In this document: piece after piece, positions 46,568 through 56,922 of the stretch
Position numbering within the stretch: the stretch's first letter is position 1
How the letters are laid out: every line of letters begins with the position of its first letter
Source: DATJKD01 sp963728295
GTDB taxonomy: Bacteria; Pseudomonadota; Gammaproteobacteria; Steroidobacterales; Steroidobacteraceae
Length of the DNA: 64,000 nucleotides
NCBI GenBank assembly: GCA_963728295.1
Contig: CAVSKB010000019.1
Location: 992,001-1,056,000 of the forward strand
Direction of reading: 5' to 3'
Program-made: the position numbers and the translations under genes
Notes under the pieces: generated by a model
Told to the model about the DNA's origin: nothing
The model's database searches: none
What the model saw: the letters and a program-made list of their open reading frames with translations, nothing else

Positions 46568-49500
46568 ATGTCATACGGTCGAGACCCCATGAGCATCGCG
46601 CCGAGCAAGGACCGTGCGAAGCCTCCGGCCGGTCGCGTGCACGGATCGAACCGACGTGTCCGCCCACCCCTCGCCCAGGGGCTCTACGATCCGCGCTTCG
46701 AGCACGACGCCTGCGGCGTCGGCTTCGTCGTCGACATCAAGGGCCGCAGGTCGCACCGGATCCTCGAGCAGGCGATCGAGGTGCTCAAGAACCTGGATCA
46801 CCGCGGCGCGTGCGGCGCCGAGACCAACACCGGCGACGGCGCCGGCGTGCTGATCCAGATGCCGCACGCCTTCAACGAGGAGGTGAGCCGAAAGGCCCGC
46901 TTTACGCTGCCCCCGCCCGGCGAGTACGGCAGCGGCATCATCTTCCTGCCGCGCAACCCGACCGTGCGGCGCGGTATAGAGGAGCGCTTCGAGCAGGTCG
47001 TGCAGGCCGAGGGGCAGCAGGTGCTCGGCTGGCGCACCGTGCAGGTGGCGAACGGGATGCTGGGCGAGACCGCCCGATCCTGCGAACCCTTCATGCGGCA
47101 GGTATTCATCCGGCGCAATCCGGCGATCACGGACGAGCTCGAGTTCGAGCGCAAGCTGTACGTGATCCGCAAGCGCGCCTACAACGAGATCCGCACCTCG
47201 ACGATGGCCGGCGCCGAGTACTGGTACGTCGTCAGCCTTTCGAGCCGCACCATCGTCTTCAAGGGCATGCTGCTCACCGGGCAGCTCGACCAGTACTTCC
47301 TGGATCTTAGAAATCCCGCGGTTGAAACGGCGCTTGCGCTCGTGCACTCGCGCTTCAGCACCAATACGTTCCCGAGCTGGGACCGGGCGCACCCCTACCG
47401 CTATCTCGCCCACAACGGCGAGATCAACACCGTGCGTGGCAACGCCAACTGGATGCATGCGCGCGAGGCGCATTTCGAGTCCGAGGCCTTCGGAGCAGAC
47501 ATCGCGGACATCCGGCCGATCATCAACCCGAACGGCAGTGATTCGGGAATGTTCGACAACACGCTCGAGCTGCTGATGCTGGCAGGCCGGTCGTTGCCGC
47601 ACGCGATGATGATGATGATCCCGGAGCCCTGGTCGAACCACGAGAGCATGGACGACCGCAAGCGCGCGTTCTACCAGTATCACTCGAGCCTGATGGAACC
47701 CTGGGACGGGCCGGCCTCGATCGCGTTCACGGACGGGCGGCTGATCGGCGCGGTGCTCGATCGAAACGGTCTGCGTCCCTCGCGTTATTACGTCACGAAG
47801 GACGACCTGGTTGTCATGGCCTCCGAGGCGGGCGTGCTCGATTTGCCGCCCGAGGACGTGACCCACAAGGGACGCCTGCAGCCCGGGCGGATGTTCCTGG
47901 TCGATACCGTGCAGGGCCGCATCATCGACGACGAAGAGATCAAGCGTACGGTTGCCGCGGAGCGTCCGTACCGCGAGTGGCTCGACGAGTATCTCGTGCA
48001 CCTCGAGGATCTACCCGCGGCACCCGAGGTCCCCGCCCCCGATCCGGACAGCCTGCTGCAACGGCAGGTAGCCTTCGGCTACAGCTTCGAGGACGAGCGG
48101 ATGCTGCTCGCGCCGATGGCACGCGACGGTGTCGAGGCGGTGGGCTCGATGGGCAACGACGCGCCGCTCGCGGTGCTCTCGAACCGGCCGCGTCTGCTCT
48201 ACGACTATTTCAAGCAGCTCTTCGCCCAGGTCACCAACCCGCCGATCGATTGCATCCGCGAGGAGCTGATCACCTCGGCCGAGACTCGGCTCGGATCCGA
48301 AGGCAACCTGCTGAATCCGCAGCCCGCGGACTGCCGGCGGCTCGAGCTCAAGTGGCCGATCCTCACGAACGACGAGTTCGCGAAAGTGCGGCGCATGGAC
48401 TTGCCGGGCCTCCGGGTCGGGGTGCTCCCGATCCTGTTCCGTGTCACGCGCGGCGAGAAGGGCCTGGTCAAGTCGATGGAGGAGCTGCGCCTGATGGCGC
48501 GGCGCCTGATCGAGGAAGAGGAAGTCAACGTCATCGTGCTCTCCGATCGCGGCGTCAACCGTGAGTTCGCGCCGATCCCGTCGCTGATGGCGGTGGCCGG
48601 GCTGCACCACTACCTGATCCGCGAAGGCCTGCGCACCCGCGCGAGCCTGGTGCTCGAGACGGGTGAGGCGCGCGAGGTGCATCACTTCGCGCTCCTGATC
48701 GGTTACGGCGTCAGCGCGATAAATCCGTGGCTCGCGTTCGAGACACTGGCCCGGATGATCGACGACGGCCTGCTCACAGGCGTCGACCACCGCACGGCCT
48801 GCCGCAACTTCGTCAAGGCGGCCGCAAAGGGCGTGATCAAGGTGGCGTCGAAGATGGGTATCTCTTCGCTGCAGAGCTACCGCGGTGCGCAGGTGTTCGA
48901 GGCCGTGGGCCTGCGGCAGGACGTGATCGACGAGTATTTCAGCTGGACGGCCTCGCGGGTCGGCGGGATCGGCACCGATGTGATCGCGCAGGAGGTGCTG
49001 ATGCGCCACGGCGCCGCGTTCTCCGAGCGCGCCGCCGACCGCAGCACGCTGCCGTCGGGCGGCCAGTACCAGTGGCGCGCCGACGGCGAGCATCATCTCT
49101 TCAACCCCGAATCGATCCATCGGCTGCAGAAGGCGGTGCGGAACGGCAGTTACGCGAGCTTCAAGGAGTACTCGCGGATCATCGACAGCAACACCGCGGC
49201 GCTCTGCACGTTGCGCGGCCTGCTCGAGCTCAAGCCCGGCGACCCGGTGCCGCTCGAGGAGGTCGAGCCCGTCGAAAGCATCGTCAAGCGGTTCAAGACA
49301 GGCGCGATGTCCTACGGCTCGATCAGCAAGGAGGCGCACGAAACGCTCGCCATCGCGATGAACCGCATCGGCGGCAAGAACAACACGGGCGAAGGCGGCG
49401 AGGATCCGGATCGCTACGTCAGGCTTCCGAATGGCGACTCGAAGAACTCGGCGATCAAGCAGGTGGCGTCCGGGCGCTTTGGCGTGACCAGTGAGTACCT

Positions 49501-51247
49501 GGTCAACGCGAAGGAGCTCCAGATCAAGATGGCGCAGGGCGCCAAGCCGGGCGAAGGTGGCCAGCTCCCCGGCACCAAGGTGTATCCCTGGATCGCCAGG
49601 ACCCGGCACACCACCGCGGGCGTGGGCCTCATCTCTCCGCCGCCGCACCACGACATCTATTCGATCGAGGATCTCGCGGAGCTCATCCACGATCTCAAGA
49701 ACGCGAACCGCGAGGCGCGGATCAGCGTCAAGCTGGTGGCGGAAGCCGGCGTGGGGACGATCGCAGCCGGCGTGGCGAAAGCGCACGCCGACGTGGTGCT
49801 GATCAGCGGGCATGATGGCGGCACGGGTGCCTCTCCGCTGACTTCGATCGCGCACGCAGGCTTGCCGTGGGAGCTCGGCCTCGCGGAGACGCACCAGACG
49901 CTGGTGCTCAACAACCTGAGGAGCCGCATCGCGGTCGAGACCGACGGGCAGCTCAAGACCGGCCGCGACGTGGCGGTGGCCGCGCTGCTCGGTGCCGAGG
50001 AGTTCGGCTTCGCGACGGCGCCGCTGGTCGCGACCGGCTGCATCATGATGCGGGTCTGCCACCTGAACACCTGCCCCGCCGGTGTCGCCACGCAGGATCC
50101 GCGGCTGCGCGAGAAGTTCCTCGGCCGGCCGGAGCACGTCGTCAACTTCATGCGCTTCGTCGCGCAGGAGATGCGCGAGCTGATGGCCGAGCTCGGCTTC
50201 CGCAGCGTCGAGGAGATGGTGGGGCGCGTCGATCGACTCGAGCCGCGCAAGGCGATCGATCACTGGAAGGCGCGCGGTCTCGACTTCACCAACCTGCTCT
50301 ACCAGCCCGAGGTCGACCCGGACTGGGGCCGCTACTGCCAGGACAGCCAGGACCACGGTCTCGAGCGATCGCTCGACGTCACGAAGCTCCTCGACATCTG
50401 CGCACCCGCGATCGAGCGCGGCGAGGAGGTCGCGGCGGAACTGCCGATCCGCAACGTCAATCGGGTGGTGGGCACGATCGTGGGCAGCGAGATCACGCGG
50501 CGTCACGGCGCGAAGGGTCTGCCCGAGGACACGGTTCGACTGCACTTCCGGGGCTCGGCGGGCCAGAGCTTCGGCGCCTTCATCCCGCCCGGGATGACGC
50601 TGTCGCTCGAGGGCGACGCGAACGACTACGTCGGCAAGGGCCTGTCCGGCGGAAGACTCATCGTGTTCCCGCCGCGCGAGGCGGTGTTCGCCGCGGAGCG
50701 CAACATCGTGATCGGCAACGTCGCCTTCTATGGCGCGACCGGGGGCGAGGCGTACATACGTGGCATGGCGGGCGAGCGCTTCTGTGTCCGCAACAGCGGT
50801 GTCAACGCGGTCGTCGAAGGCGTGGGCGATCATGGCTGCGAGTACATGACCGGCGGACGCGTGGTCGTGCTGGGCGCCATCGGGCGCAACTTCGCGGCCG
50901 GGATGTCGGGCGGCATCGCTTACGTGCTCGACGAGCTGGGCGAATGCGCCTCGAGCGTGAATCTCCAGATGGTCGGCCTCGAGAAGCTGGAGGACGCCGC
51001 GGAAATCGACGGCCTGCGGCGGATGATCGAGAGCCACCTGCACCACACCTCGAGCGAGCGCGCGAAGCAGGTGCTCGCGGACTGGGCGGTCTCGGTCCCG
51101 CGCTTCGTCAAGGTGATCCCGAAGGACTACAAGCGGATGCTTGCCGCCATCGCGCGCGCCCACGAGCAGGGACTTGCGGGCGAGGAAGCGATCATGGTGG
51201 CATTCGAAGAGAACGCGCACGACCTCGCGCGCGTCGGCGGCAACTAG
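46568..51247 (+). CDS. gltB: Glutamate synthase (NADPH) large subunit
   Basis: A 1559-aa large subunit of GOGAT; makes two glutamates from glutamine and 2-oxoglutarate with electrons delivered by GltD. N-terminal glutaminase: nucleophile Cys in DACGVGFVVDIKGR (about residue 49, propeptide probably removed), RFSTNTFPSWDRAHPYR and HNGEINTVRGNANWM. The central and FMN domains include GAMSYGSISKEAHETLAIAM and GHDGGTGASPLTSIAHAGLP. Cysteines for the 3Fe-4S cluster are in CIMMRVCHLNTCPAG. The C-terminal beta-helix has GATGGEAYIRGMAGERF. Unlike its neighbours, this long gene has no frameshift. The ATG at 46568 and one at 46589 are both possible; neither has a clear ribosome site. Confidence 0.97.
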   Translation: MSYGRDPMSIAPSKDRAKPPAGRVHGSNRRVRPPLAQGLYDPRFEHDACGVGFVVDIKGRRSHRILEQAIEVLKNLDHRGACGAETNTGDGAGVLIQMPHAFNEEVSRKARFTLPPPGEYGSGIIFLPRNPTVRRGIEERFEQVVQAEGQQVLGWRTVQVANGMLGETARSCEPFMRQVFIRRNPAITDELEFERKLYVIRKRAYNEIRTSTMAGAEYWYVVSLSSRTIVFKGMLLTGQLDQYFLDLRNPAVETALALVHSRFSTNTFPSWDRAHPYRYLAHNGEINTVRGNANWMHAREAHFESEAFGADIADIRPIINPNGSDSGMFDNTLELLMLAGRSLPHAMMMMIPEPWSNHESMDDRKRAFYQYHSSLMEPWDGPASIAFTDGRLIGAVLDRNGLRPSRYYVTKDDLVVMASEAGVLDLPPEDVTHKGRLQPGRMFLVDTVQGRIIDDEEIKRTVAAERPYREWLDEYLVHLEDLPAAPEVPAPDPDSLLQRQVAFGYSFEDERMLLAPMARDGVEAVGSMGNDAPLAVLSNRPRLLYDYFKQLFAQVTNPPIDCIREELITSAETRLGSEGNLLNPQPADCRRLELKWPILTNDEFAKVRRMDLPGLRVGVLPILFRVTRGEKGLVKSMEELRLMARRLIEEEEVNVIVLSDRGVNREFAPIPSLMAVAGLHHYLIREGLRTRASLVLETGEAREVHHFALLIGYGVSAINPWLAFETLARMIDDGLLTGVDHRTACRNFVKAAAKGVIKVASKMGISSLQSYRGAQVFEAVGLRQDVIDEYFSWTASRVGGIGTDVIAQEVLMRHGAAFSERAADRSTLPSGGQYQWRADGEHHLFNPESIHRLQKAVRNGSYASFKEYSRIIDSNTAALCTLRGLLELKPGDPVPLEEVEPVESIVKRFKTGAMSYGSISKEAHETLAIAMNRIGGKNNTGEGGEDPDRYVRLPNGDSKNSAIKQVASGRFGVTSEYLVNAKELQIKMAQGAKPGEGGQLPGTKVYPWIARTRHTTAGVGLISPPPHHDIYSIEDLAELIHDLKNANREARISVKLVAEAGVGTIAAGVAKAHADVVLISGHDGGTGASPLTSIAHAGLPWELGLAETHQTLVLNNLRSRIAVETDGQLKTGRDVAVAALLGAEEFGFATAPLVATGCIMMRVCHLNTCPAGVATQDPRLREKFLGRPEHVVNFMRFVAQEMRELMAELGFRSVEEMVGRVDRLEPRKAIDHWKARGLDFTNLLYQPEVDPDWGRYCQDSQDHGLERSLDVTKLLDICAPAIERGEEVAAELPIRNVNRVVGTIVGSEITRRHGAKGLPEDTVRLHFRGSAGQSFGAFIPPGMTLSLEGDANDYVGKGLSGGRLIVFPPREAVFAAERNIVIGNVAFYGATGGEAYIRGMAGERFCVRNSGVNAVVEGVGDHGCEYMTGGRVVVLGAIGRNFAAGMSGGIAYVLDELGECASSVNLQMVGLEKLEDAAEIDGLRRMIESHLHHTSSERAKQVLADWAVSVPRFVKVIPKDYKRMLAAIARAHEQGLAGEEAIMVAFEENAHDLARVGGN

Positions 51248-51249
51248 CC

Positions 51250-52737
51250 ATGGGCAAGCCGACGGGATTCATCGAGTATCTGCGGGAGCTGCCTGTCGAC
51301 CGGTCACCGGCCGAGCGAGTCCGGGATTGGGACGAGTTCCACCCGCACCTCGACGAGAAGCGGTTGCGCCAGCAGGGCGGGCGCTGCATGGATTGCGGCG
51401 TGCCGTTCTGCCACACGGGCAAGCTACTGAGCGGGATGGCCTCAGGCTGCCCGATCAACAACGTCATCCCCGAGTGGAACGACCTCGTCTACCGCGGGCT
51501 GTGGCGCGATGCGCTCGAGCGGCTGCACCTGACGAACAACTTCCCGGAATTCACCGGACGCGTCTGCCCCGCGCCCTGCGAGGGCTCGTGCGTGCTCGGG
51601 ATCAACGAGCCGCCGGTGACGATCAAGAACATCGAGGCACAGCTCATCGACCGCGGCTTCGAGGAGGGCTGGGTCGCTGGCGCAGCCGCCGCGCGTACGC
51701 ACGGGCGCGCAAAGTGGCGGTCATTGGTTCCGGGCCGGCCGGTCTCGCCGCCGCGGCGCAGTTGAACCGCGCCGGTCACCTGGTCACCGTGCTCGAGCGC
51801 GAGGATCGCCTGGGCGGCCTGCTGACCTATGGCATCCCCAACATGAAGCTCGACAAGCGCGAGGTCGTGTCCCGGCGCATCGATTTGCTGCAGCAGGAAG
51901 GCATCCGCTTTCTCTGCAACGCCAACGTCGGCGACAACGTCGAGGCGCAGCTGCTGCTGCGGGACTTCGACGCGATGGTGATCTGCACGGGTGCAACCCA
52001 GCCACGCGACCTGCCGGTCGACGGCCGCAGTCTCGCCGGCGTGCATTTCGCGATGGACTACCTCACCGCTAGCACCAGGGCGCTGCTGAATGGCGGCGCC
52101 GATCACTCGCCGATCCACGCCCGCGGACGCGACGTGGTCGTGATCGGCGGCGGCGACACGGGTACCGACTGTGTCGGCACCGCGATGCGCCAGGGCTGCC
52201 GCAGCCTCGTACAGATCGAGATCCTGCCGCAAGCCGCCCCTGGAACGCGCGCCGGACAACCCCTGGCCCGAGTGGCCGAAGGTCTACAAGCTCGACTATG
52301 GCCAGGAGGAAGCGGCCGCCAGGTTCGGCGCTGATCCGCGCGCCTATGTGGCGACCGCCAAGCGATTCCTCGGAGACGACGGGAACCGGCTCGAGGCCGT
52401 GGTCACGGTCGACGTGGAGTGGCGACGCGACGCCGAGGGCCGGGTGCTGCCGGTCGAAGTCCCGGGCAGCGAGCGCACGCGGCCGGCGCAGCTCGCACTG
52501 ATCGCGATGGGTTTCCTGGGCCCGGAACAGCCGGTGCTTCGCGAACTGGGCGTCGACTGCGACGCGCGGAGCAACATTCGCGCGGAATACGGGCAGTACG
52601 CAACCACCGTGAAAGGCGTGTTCGCGGCCGGGGACTGCCGCCGCGGCCAGAGTCTGGTCGTCTGGGCAATCAACGAAGGTCGCGGCGCGGCGCGCGAGTG
52701 CGACCGCTACCTGATGGGCAGGACGGACCTGCCCTAG
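51250..52737 (+). CDS. gltD: Glutamate synthase (NADPH) small subunit
   Basis: About 495 aa flavoprotein passing electrons from NADPH to GltB. N-terminal Fe-S region: GGRCMDCGVPFCH, SGCPINNVIPEWNDLVYRGL and GRVCPAPCEGSCVLG. FAD site VIGSGPAGLAAAAQLNRAG, NADPH site VVVIGGGDTGTDCVGTAMRQ, and the end VFAAGDCRRGQSLVVWAINE. Two frame breaks: near 51706 (two surplus bases GC, restoring RTHGRKVAVIGSGPAG) and near 52233 (surplus G, restoring ILPQPPLERAPDNPWPEWPK). It begins 2 bases after the gltB stop, the usual gltBD operon. Confidence 0.96.
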
Positions 52738-52848
52738 CGCCGTCCCAAGGGTTCGGGTCTTCCACGCAGACTTGACATAAGCCCGCCGTCGGATGCGGTT
52801 GGACGTCATGACCCGACCCCCCAACGCTGCGCCGGGCTGGTGGATTTA

Positions 52849-52904
52849 TTGAGCCAGACGGCGCGAAGCGTATTATTCGAGGTCCTTTCGACCGCGCGAA
52901 GCGT
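52849..52904 (+). promoter_or_regulatory. Putative promoter and repeated site before the GGDEF-EAL gene
   Basis: TTGAGC (52849-52854), 16 bases, TATTAT (52871-52876) is a fair sigma-70 promoter. The 11-mer GCGCGAAGCGT occurs at 52861-52871 and again at 52894-52904, 33 bases apart (about three helical turns), the first copy overlapping the -10. This could be a repressor pair; no regulator is assigned. Confidence 0.35.
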
Positions 52905-52942
52905 GTCACAGACGTCGGCGCGGCACTGGGGGATCGTTCCGC

Positions 52943-55585
52943 TTGAAGCACTCCGGGCCCTCCGCGTCCCACAGGATCGCGCTCTTGGATCAAACGCACG
53001 CGCCGCCATCGAAGATCCGCACGCGGGGCTGGGGCCTGCCGATCGGCGTCTGGCTGATCCTCGGCTTCGTGTTCATCATCGGCGCCTTTGTCACAGCGAA
53101 CATACTCGCGCAGCGCAGCACGCGTCTTGCGACGGCCGACGTCGCACGCGTGCAGCAGCAGTTCGAGCCGCTGGCCCGGCACGCCCGCGAACTCGGTGCA
53201 GCGGTGGGCGCTTTTGATCGCGCGGTGCTCGCCTACCTCCGATCACCCTCGTCCGACAACGGTGCGGCCATCGTCGAGGTCGGGACTCGACTTTCCAACC
53301 TGGTGAACCAGGGGTCCGGTCTCGCGCCGATTGGTGAGGAGGCGCAATTCAACGACATCGCCGCGCTGACCGCCGCGCACCAGGCCGACGGATTCCAGCT
53401 CGTAGCGCTCGAGGAACGCCGGCAGACGACGCGGAAATCGCTCGACGCGGCTCTCAATGAGCTCGACGCGCGAGTGAGCAGCTCCGGCGCGAAGGGCGTG
53501 TCGATCGGCAATGCACTGATGGCGCGCCATTCGCTCGCCGAGGTCGCCGAGGCGGTCGCGCACGTCCGCAAGGATGCGGTCACCACGCTTTCGCGACCGC
53601 CCGGGTCGGAGGCTCCCGTCGCTACACAGGGCGAAGGGCATTTGCGCAGCGTGCTCGCGAGCTTCGGCCAGGAACTGAGGGTATCGCCAGGCGTCGCATG
53701 GCTCGGGCTGCTCGAGGAGGACTTCAAGCGCTCCGTGTCCATGCGGCGGCGGATCAGCGCCCTCGAAGCCGAACTCGAGACGAAACGCGTCGCCTACCTC
53801 GCCGCCGGCGATGCGCTGACGATGCGCATCCGCGACGAGATCGAGGCGCCAGCGTGGGAGGAACTGACCGCGGCCGCGGAAACCGCGAGCCGCGCGGTCG
53901 ACGATGCGCAGCGCACGATCACCGACGCGACCTTCAAGGCCATCCTGCTCGCGCTGCTCGTGCTCGCGATCACGGCCTGGGCGATCACGTGGCCGGTGCG
54001 GCGGCTGACCGCCGGCGCACGCCGCCTCGCGGCCGGCGACCTGTCGACCCGGGTGCGCGGCGGCGGCGCGAGCGAGGTCGACGAGCTCGCGCAGGCGTTC
54101 AACCAGATGGCGAGCGAGCTCGACGATGCCGAACGCGTAGTGCGCAGCTACCAGGCTCAGCTCGAGGCACGCGTCGAGGAGCGGACGATGCAGCTTCGGC
54201 ATCTCGCCGAGCACGATCCGCTCACGAACCTGCCGAACCGCCGTCACCTCTTCCAGCGGTTGAACGAAATGATCGCGGCCACCGCCGCCGGTCGCGGACA
54301 GCTCGCGGTGCTGTTCCTCGACCTCGACAACTTCAAGACGGTCAACGACAGCCTCGGTCACGAGTTCGGCGACCGGGTGCTGATGAGCATCGGCGAGCGA
54401 CTGCGACAGGTAAGCGGCGAGGCGGGCTTCATCGCGCGTCTGGGTGGCGATGAGTTCACGCTGGTGTTTCCGTTCTCGGGCTCGGTCGACGAGATCGAGC
54501 GGCGCGCGGGCAGCCTGGTGAGCCTCTTTCAGCGGCCGATCGTCGTCGATCGCCGCGAGCTCACGATCGGTGTGAGCTGCGGCGCCGCGGCCTTCCCCGA
54601 GCACGGGCGCGATGCGGCCTCGCTGCTCCGCGCCGCCGACGCCGCGCTTTTCCGAGCCAAAGAACTGGGCCGCAATCGTCTCTGCGTCTATGACCCGGAG
54701 CTCCTGATCGCCGCATCGAACCGGTTCCGCGTCGAGCAGGCGCTGCGCAAGGCGATCGAGGGCGGGGACTTCGTGCTTCACTTCCAGCCGCAGGTCTGCC
54801 TCGGCCGTCTCGAGACGATCACCGTCGAGGCGCTGCTGCGCTGGCGGCAGAACGGCTCGCAGATCGTGCCCGCGAGCGACTTCATCGCTATCGCCGAGCA
54901 GTCCGGCCTGATGCTGGATCTCAATTACTGGGTGCTCGAGCAGGCCGCGCAGGCCGTGCGCGAGTGGCGCAATGCCGGCTGGGCAAACGCGCGGGTCGCC
55001 ATCAACGTCTCCGCGCAGCAGTTCGTCGCAGGGGATTTCCTCGCCGAGATAGAGCGGCTGCTCAAGCGCTTCGACCTGCCGCCCGACAGCCTGGAGCTCG
55101 AGCTGACGGAAAACATGCTGCAGACGGGCGCGATCACCGTCGAGACGCTGCACAGCCTGCAGCTGCTCGGTGTCGCGACCGCTCTCGACGACTTCGGGAC
55201 CGGCTACTCCTCGCTCACATCGCTCGAGCGGCTGCCCTTGAGCCGGGTCAAGCTCGATCGGAGCGTGGTCGCGGAGGTCGACTGGAATCCGCGTGCAGCT
55301 TCGATCGCGCGCTCGATCATCTCGCTGTGCCGAAGCCTGGGGTTGCAGGTGACGGTGGAGGGTGTGGAGCGCCCGAGCCAGCTCGACTTCCTCGTCAACT
55401 GCGGCGACGTCTCGGTGCAGGGCTACCTGGTCGCGCACCCCGCGGATGCGTCCGAGATCATGGAGACCGTGATGCGGACACGCACGCGGCTGGCCGCGCT
55501 GCTCGAAGCCGCGCGCCTCAGCCGTTCCGATCGGGTCGAGGAGACCGGCGGCGCGGTGTCGATCCTGCGACGCCGGCGGCCGTAG
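52943..55585 (+). CDS. Membrane GGDEF-EAL cyclic-di-GMP protein with HAMP
   Basis: An 880-aa signalling protein. Two transmembrane helices (PIGVWLILGFVFIIGAFVTA, about 33-52; AILLALLVLAITAWAITWPV, about 332-351) flank a long helical periplasmic sensor. HAMP (VRRLTAGARRLAAGDLSTRV), coiled coil, then GGDEF: HDPLTNLPNRRHLFQRL and LGGDEFTLVF, with no RxxD inhibitory site just before it. EAL domain: HFQPQVCLGRLETITVEALL (the E-A-L motif intact), DDFGTGYSSLTSLERLPLSR and VTVEGVERPSQLDFL. Both catalytic motifs are intact, so synthesis and hydrolysis are both possible. The first start is TTG 52943, with GGGGGATC upstream. It stands alone, convergent with the outer membrane protein gene. Confidence 0.93.
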   Translation: MKHSGPSASHRIALLDQTHAPPSKIRTRGWGLPIGVWLILGFVFIIGAFVTANILAQRSTRLATADVARVQQQFEPLARHARELGAAVGAFDRAVLAYLRSPSSDNGAAIVEVGTRLSNLVNQGSGLAPIGEEAQFNDIAALTAAHQADGFQLVALEERRQTTRKSLDAALNELDARVSSSGAKGVSIGNALMARHSLAEVAEAVAHVRKDAVTTLSRPPGSEAPVATQGEGHLRSVLASFGQELRVSPGVAWLGLLEEDFKRSVSMRRRISALEAELETKRVAYLAAGDALTMRIRDEIEAPAWEELTAAAETASRAVDDAQRTITDATFKAILLALLVLAITAWAITWPVRRLTAGARRLAAGDLSTRVRGGGASEVDELAQAFNQMASELDDAERVVRSYQAQLEARVEERTMQLRHLAEHDPLTNLPNRRHLFQRLNEMIAATAAGRGQLAVLFLDLDNFKTVNDSLGHEFGDRVLMSIGERLRQVSGEAGFIARLGGDEFTLVFPFSGSVDEIERRAGSLVSLFQRPIVVDRRELTIGVSCGAAAFPEHGRDAASLLRAADAALFRAKELGRNRLCVYDPELLIAASNRFRVEQALRKAIEGGDFVLHFQPQVCLGRLETITVEALLRWRQNGSQIVPASDFIAIAEQSGLMLDLNYWVLEQAAQAVREWRNAGWANARVAINVSAQQFVAGDFLAEIERLLKRFDLPPDSLELELTENMLQTGAITVETLHSLQLLGVATALDDFGTGYSSLTSLERLPLSRVKLDRSVVAEVDWNPRAASIARSIISLCRSLGLQVTVEGVERPSQLDFLVNCGDVSVQGYLVAHPADASEIMETVMRTRTRLAALLEAARLSRSDRVEETGGAVSILRRRRP

Positions 55586-55621
55586 GTTTTGTAGGTTTCA
55601 CCCTACCCGGCGTTTGGCGAC

Positions 55622-56743
55622 CTAGAATGTCACAGGTCGTGCCTGAAACTCGTCCGTGCCGAAGAAAATCTCGAAGCCTATGCCGATACCCCAGCTCGGC
55701 TTGCGCGGCTGTTCCGGTTCGTCCTTCGGCCAGGTGACTTGCGGTCGAACTTCAACCACCAGCCAGTCACGCACGACGCTCTGGCGATACGCCATCCTGA
55801 CTCCGTACTCTCCGACCGGCACGGCAGCGTCGAACGACCCGCTCCGTGAAGACCTGGGCACCTACGGCCCGGCGATCCGGCAGGCCACGATACGCCGTGA
55901 GCGCCGTATAGCCGCGGACACCCTCGGTTTTTTCCGAAAACGTCCCTGACACAGTCCAGCGCGCGAGCCACGCCTCATCCAGCACTCGTTCCAGGTCGAC
56001 CCGGCTCGTCAGACCGAACTGTTCGCTGTTCTCCCAGAACACCGTTTCCTTCAGGCGCAGGAGGAGTCGTTCGTGCGTCCCGCGCTTGTAGCGATAGCTG
56101 ACTTTGACGAAAGGATCGATCGGCGATGTGAGACGCATTCCGGCCGAGGCGTCGAATCGACCGCCCTTGTCCGGCTGCCGGTACTGGATTCCCAGCAGGG
56201 TCTCGTCTTCCTCGACCTCGCCGCCGACATGCTGCCGCGGGAATCGCGCCGGATTCGATCTCGCTCTCCGTCACGAACTCGTCGCGACTGAAGGTACCGA
56301 CGAAGGCGTCGTAACGCTCGCCGAGAACCGGCAGCGGCAGTTTGACGCGGAATCTGAACTTCTCGTCGAAGCCATGAAACTCATCCCACAGCAGCGCCGG
56401 AGTGATGCTCCCGCGGGTCTCCCGTTGATAGGCCTCCTCATCCAGCTGCGGGCCGAACAACCCATCGACATACATCGCGGAGCGCCAGACCATCGCGTGC
56501 AGGCCGCGTGTGGGCGCGGTCGATCCACTCGTCCGGCACCGCCTCCGTCGCTTCGTCGGGAGCCACCGCGACATCCTGGTCCGTGGCGGCGTCCTGCCCG
56601 CAGGCGATGCTCCGCGCTGCGCAAAGCAAGCCGCCAATCACGAGCCTGGCATGCCAGGGCAGCAACTGACGCCCGCTCGTGTGCCGCCGCACGAACTGCG
56701 CTGGCTGCTCATCGATGCTCGCGACCCGTGCGTGCGTGTGCAT
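55622..56743 (-). CDS. Predicted outer membrane beta-barrel protein, several frame breaks
   Basis: About 360 aa that I do not recognise. Its N-terminus looks like a signal segment (ARLVIGGLLCAARSIACGQD) followed by an acidic stretch (DEATEAVPDEWIDRAHT). The body contains beta-rich pieces: MYVDGLFGPQLDEEAYQRET, GSITPALLWDEFHGFDEKFR, FRVKLPLPVLGERYDAFVGT, SAGMRLTSPIDPFVKVSYRY, KETVFWENSEQFGLTSRVDL, YGVRMAYRQSVVRDWLVVEV and a C-terminal GIGFEIFFGTDEFQARPVTF ending in Phe, as in outer membrane barrels. The pieces lie in alternating frames (breaks near 56520, 56240 and 55830), again fitting single-base errors. The start is uncertain: ATG 56743 or a TTG near 56665. Confidence 0.62.
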
Positions 56744-56811
56744 CTCCGCTACGTGCCGCGGACCAGGGCGACCACCGCCGCGACTCGGTGTTTAGATTGA
56801 GCCACGCCGAC

Positions 56812-56854
56812 AAAGTTACACGTGAACCGGGTCCTCAGGTGCGTGTAACTTTTT
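56812..56854 (-). terminator. Hairpin terminator after the RND pump operon
   Basis: AAAGTTACACG (56812-56822) and CGTGTAACTTT (56842-56852) are perfect complements around a 19-base loop that can itself pair partly (ACC/GGT). A-rich and T-rich flanks (CAAAG on one side, CTTTTT on the other) are present on both strands. It lies 68 bases downstream of the stop of the outer membrane channel gene, so it probably ends the TetR-adaptor-RND-channel transcript. Confidence 0.72.
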
Positions 56855-56922
56855 CACGGTACGGAGCCGATCTGCTCGCGGGCGAGCTGCCTGCGAGACA
56901 AGACTCCGGGATACGCTGGTAC

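Noticed and set aside
48011..51220. Minus-strand open frame of 1069 codons
   Set aside because: Antisense to gltB, which has every expected domain; the reverse frame shows no recognisable motif.
36506..52737. Programmed frameshifting in the broken genes
   Set aside because: No slippery heptamer or conserved stimulatory hairpin is evident, the sites differ from gene to gene, and enzymes such as GltD and FadB are not known to use it.
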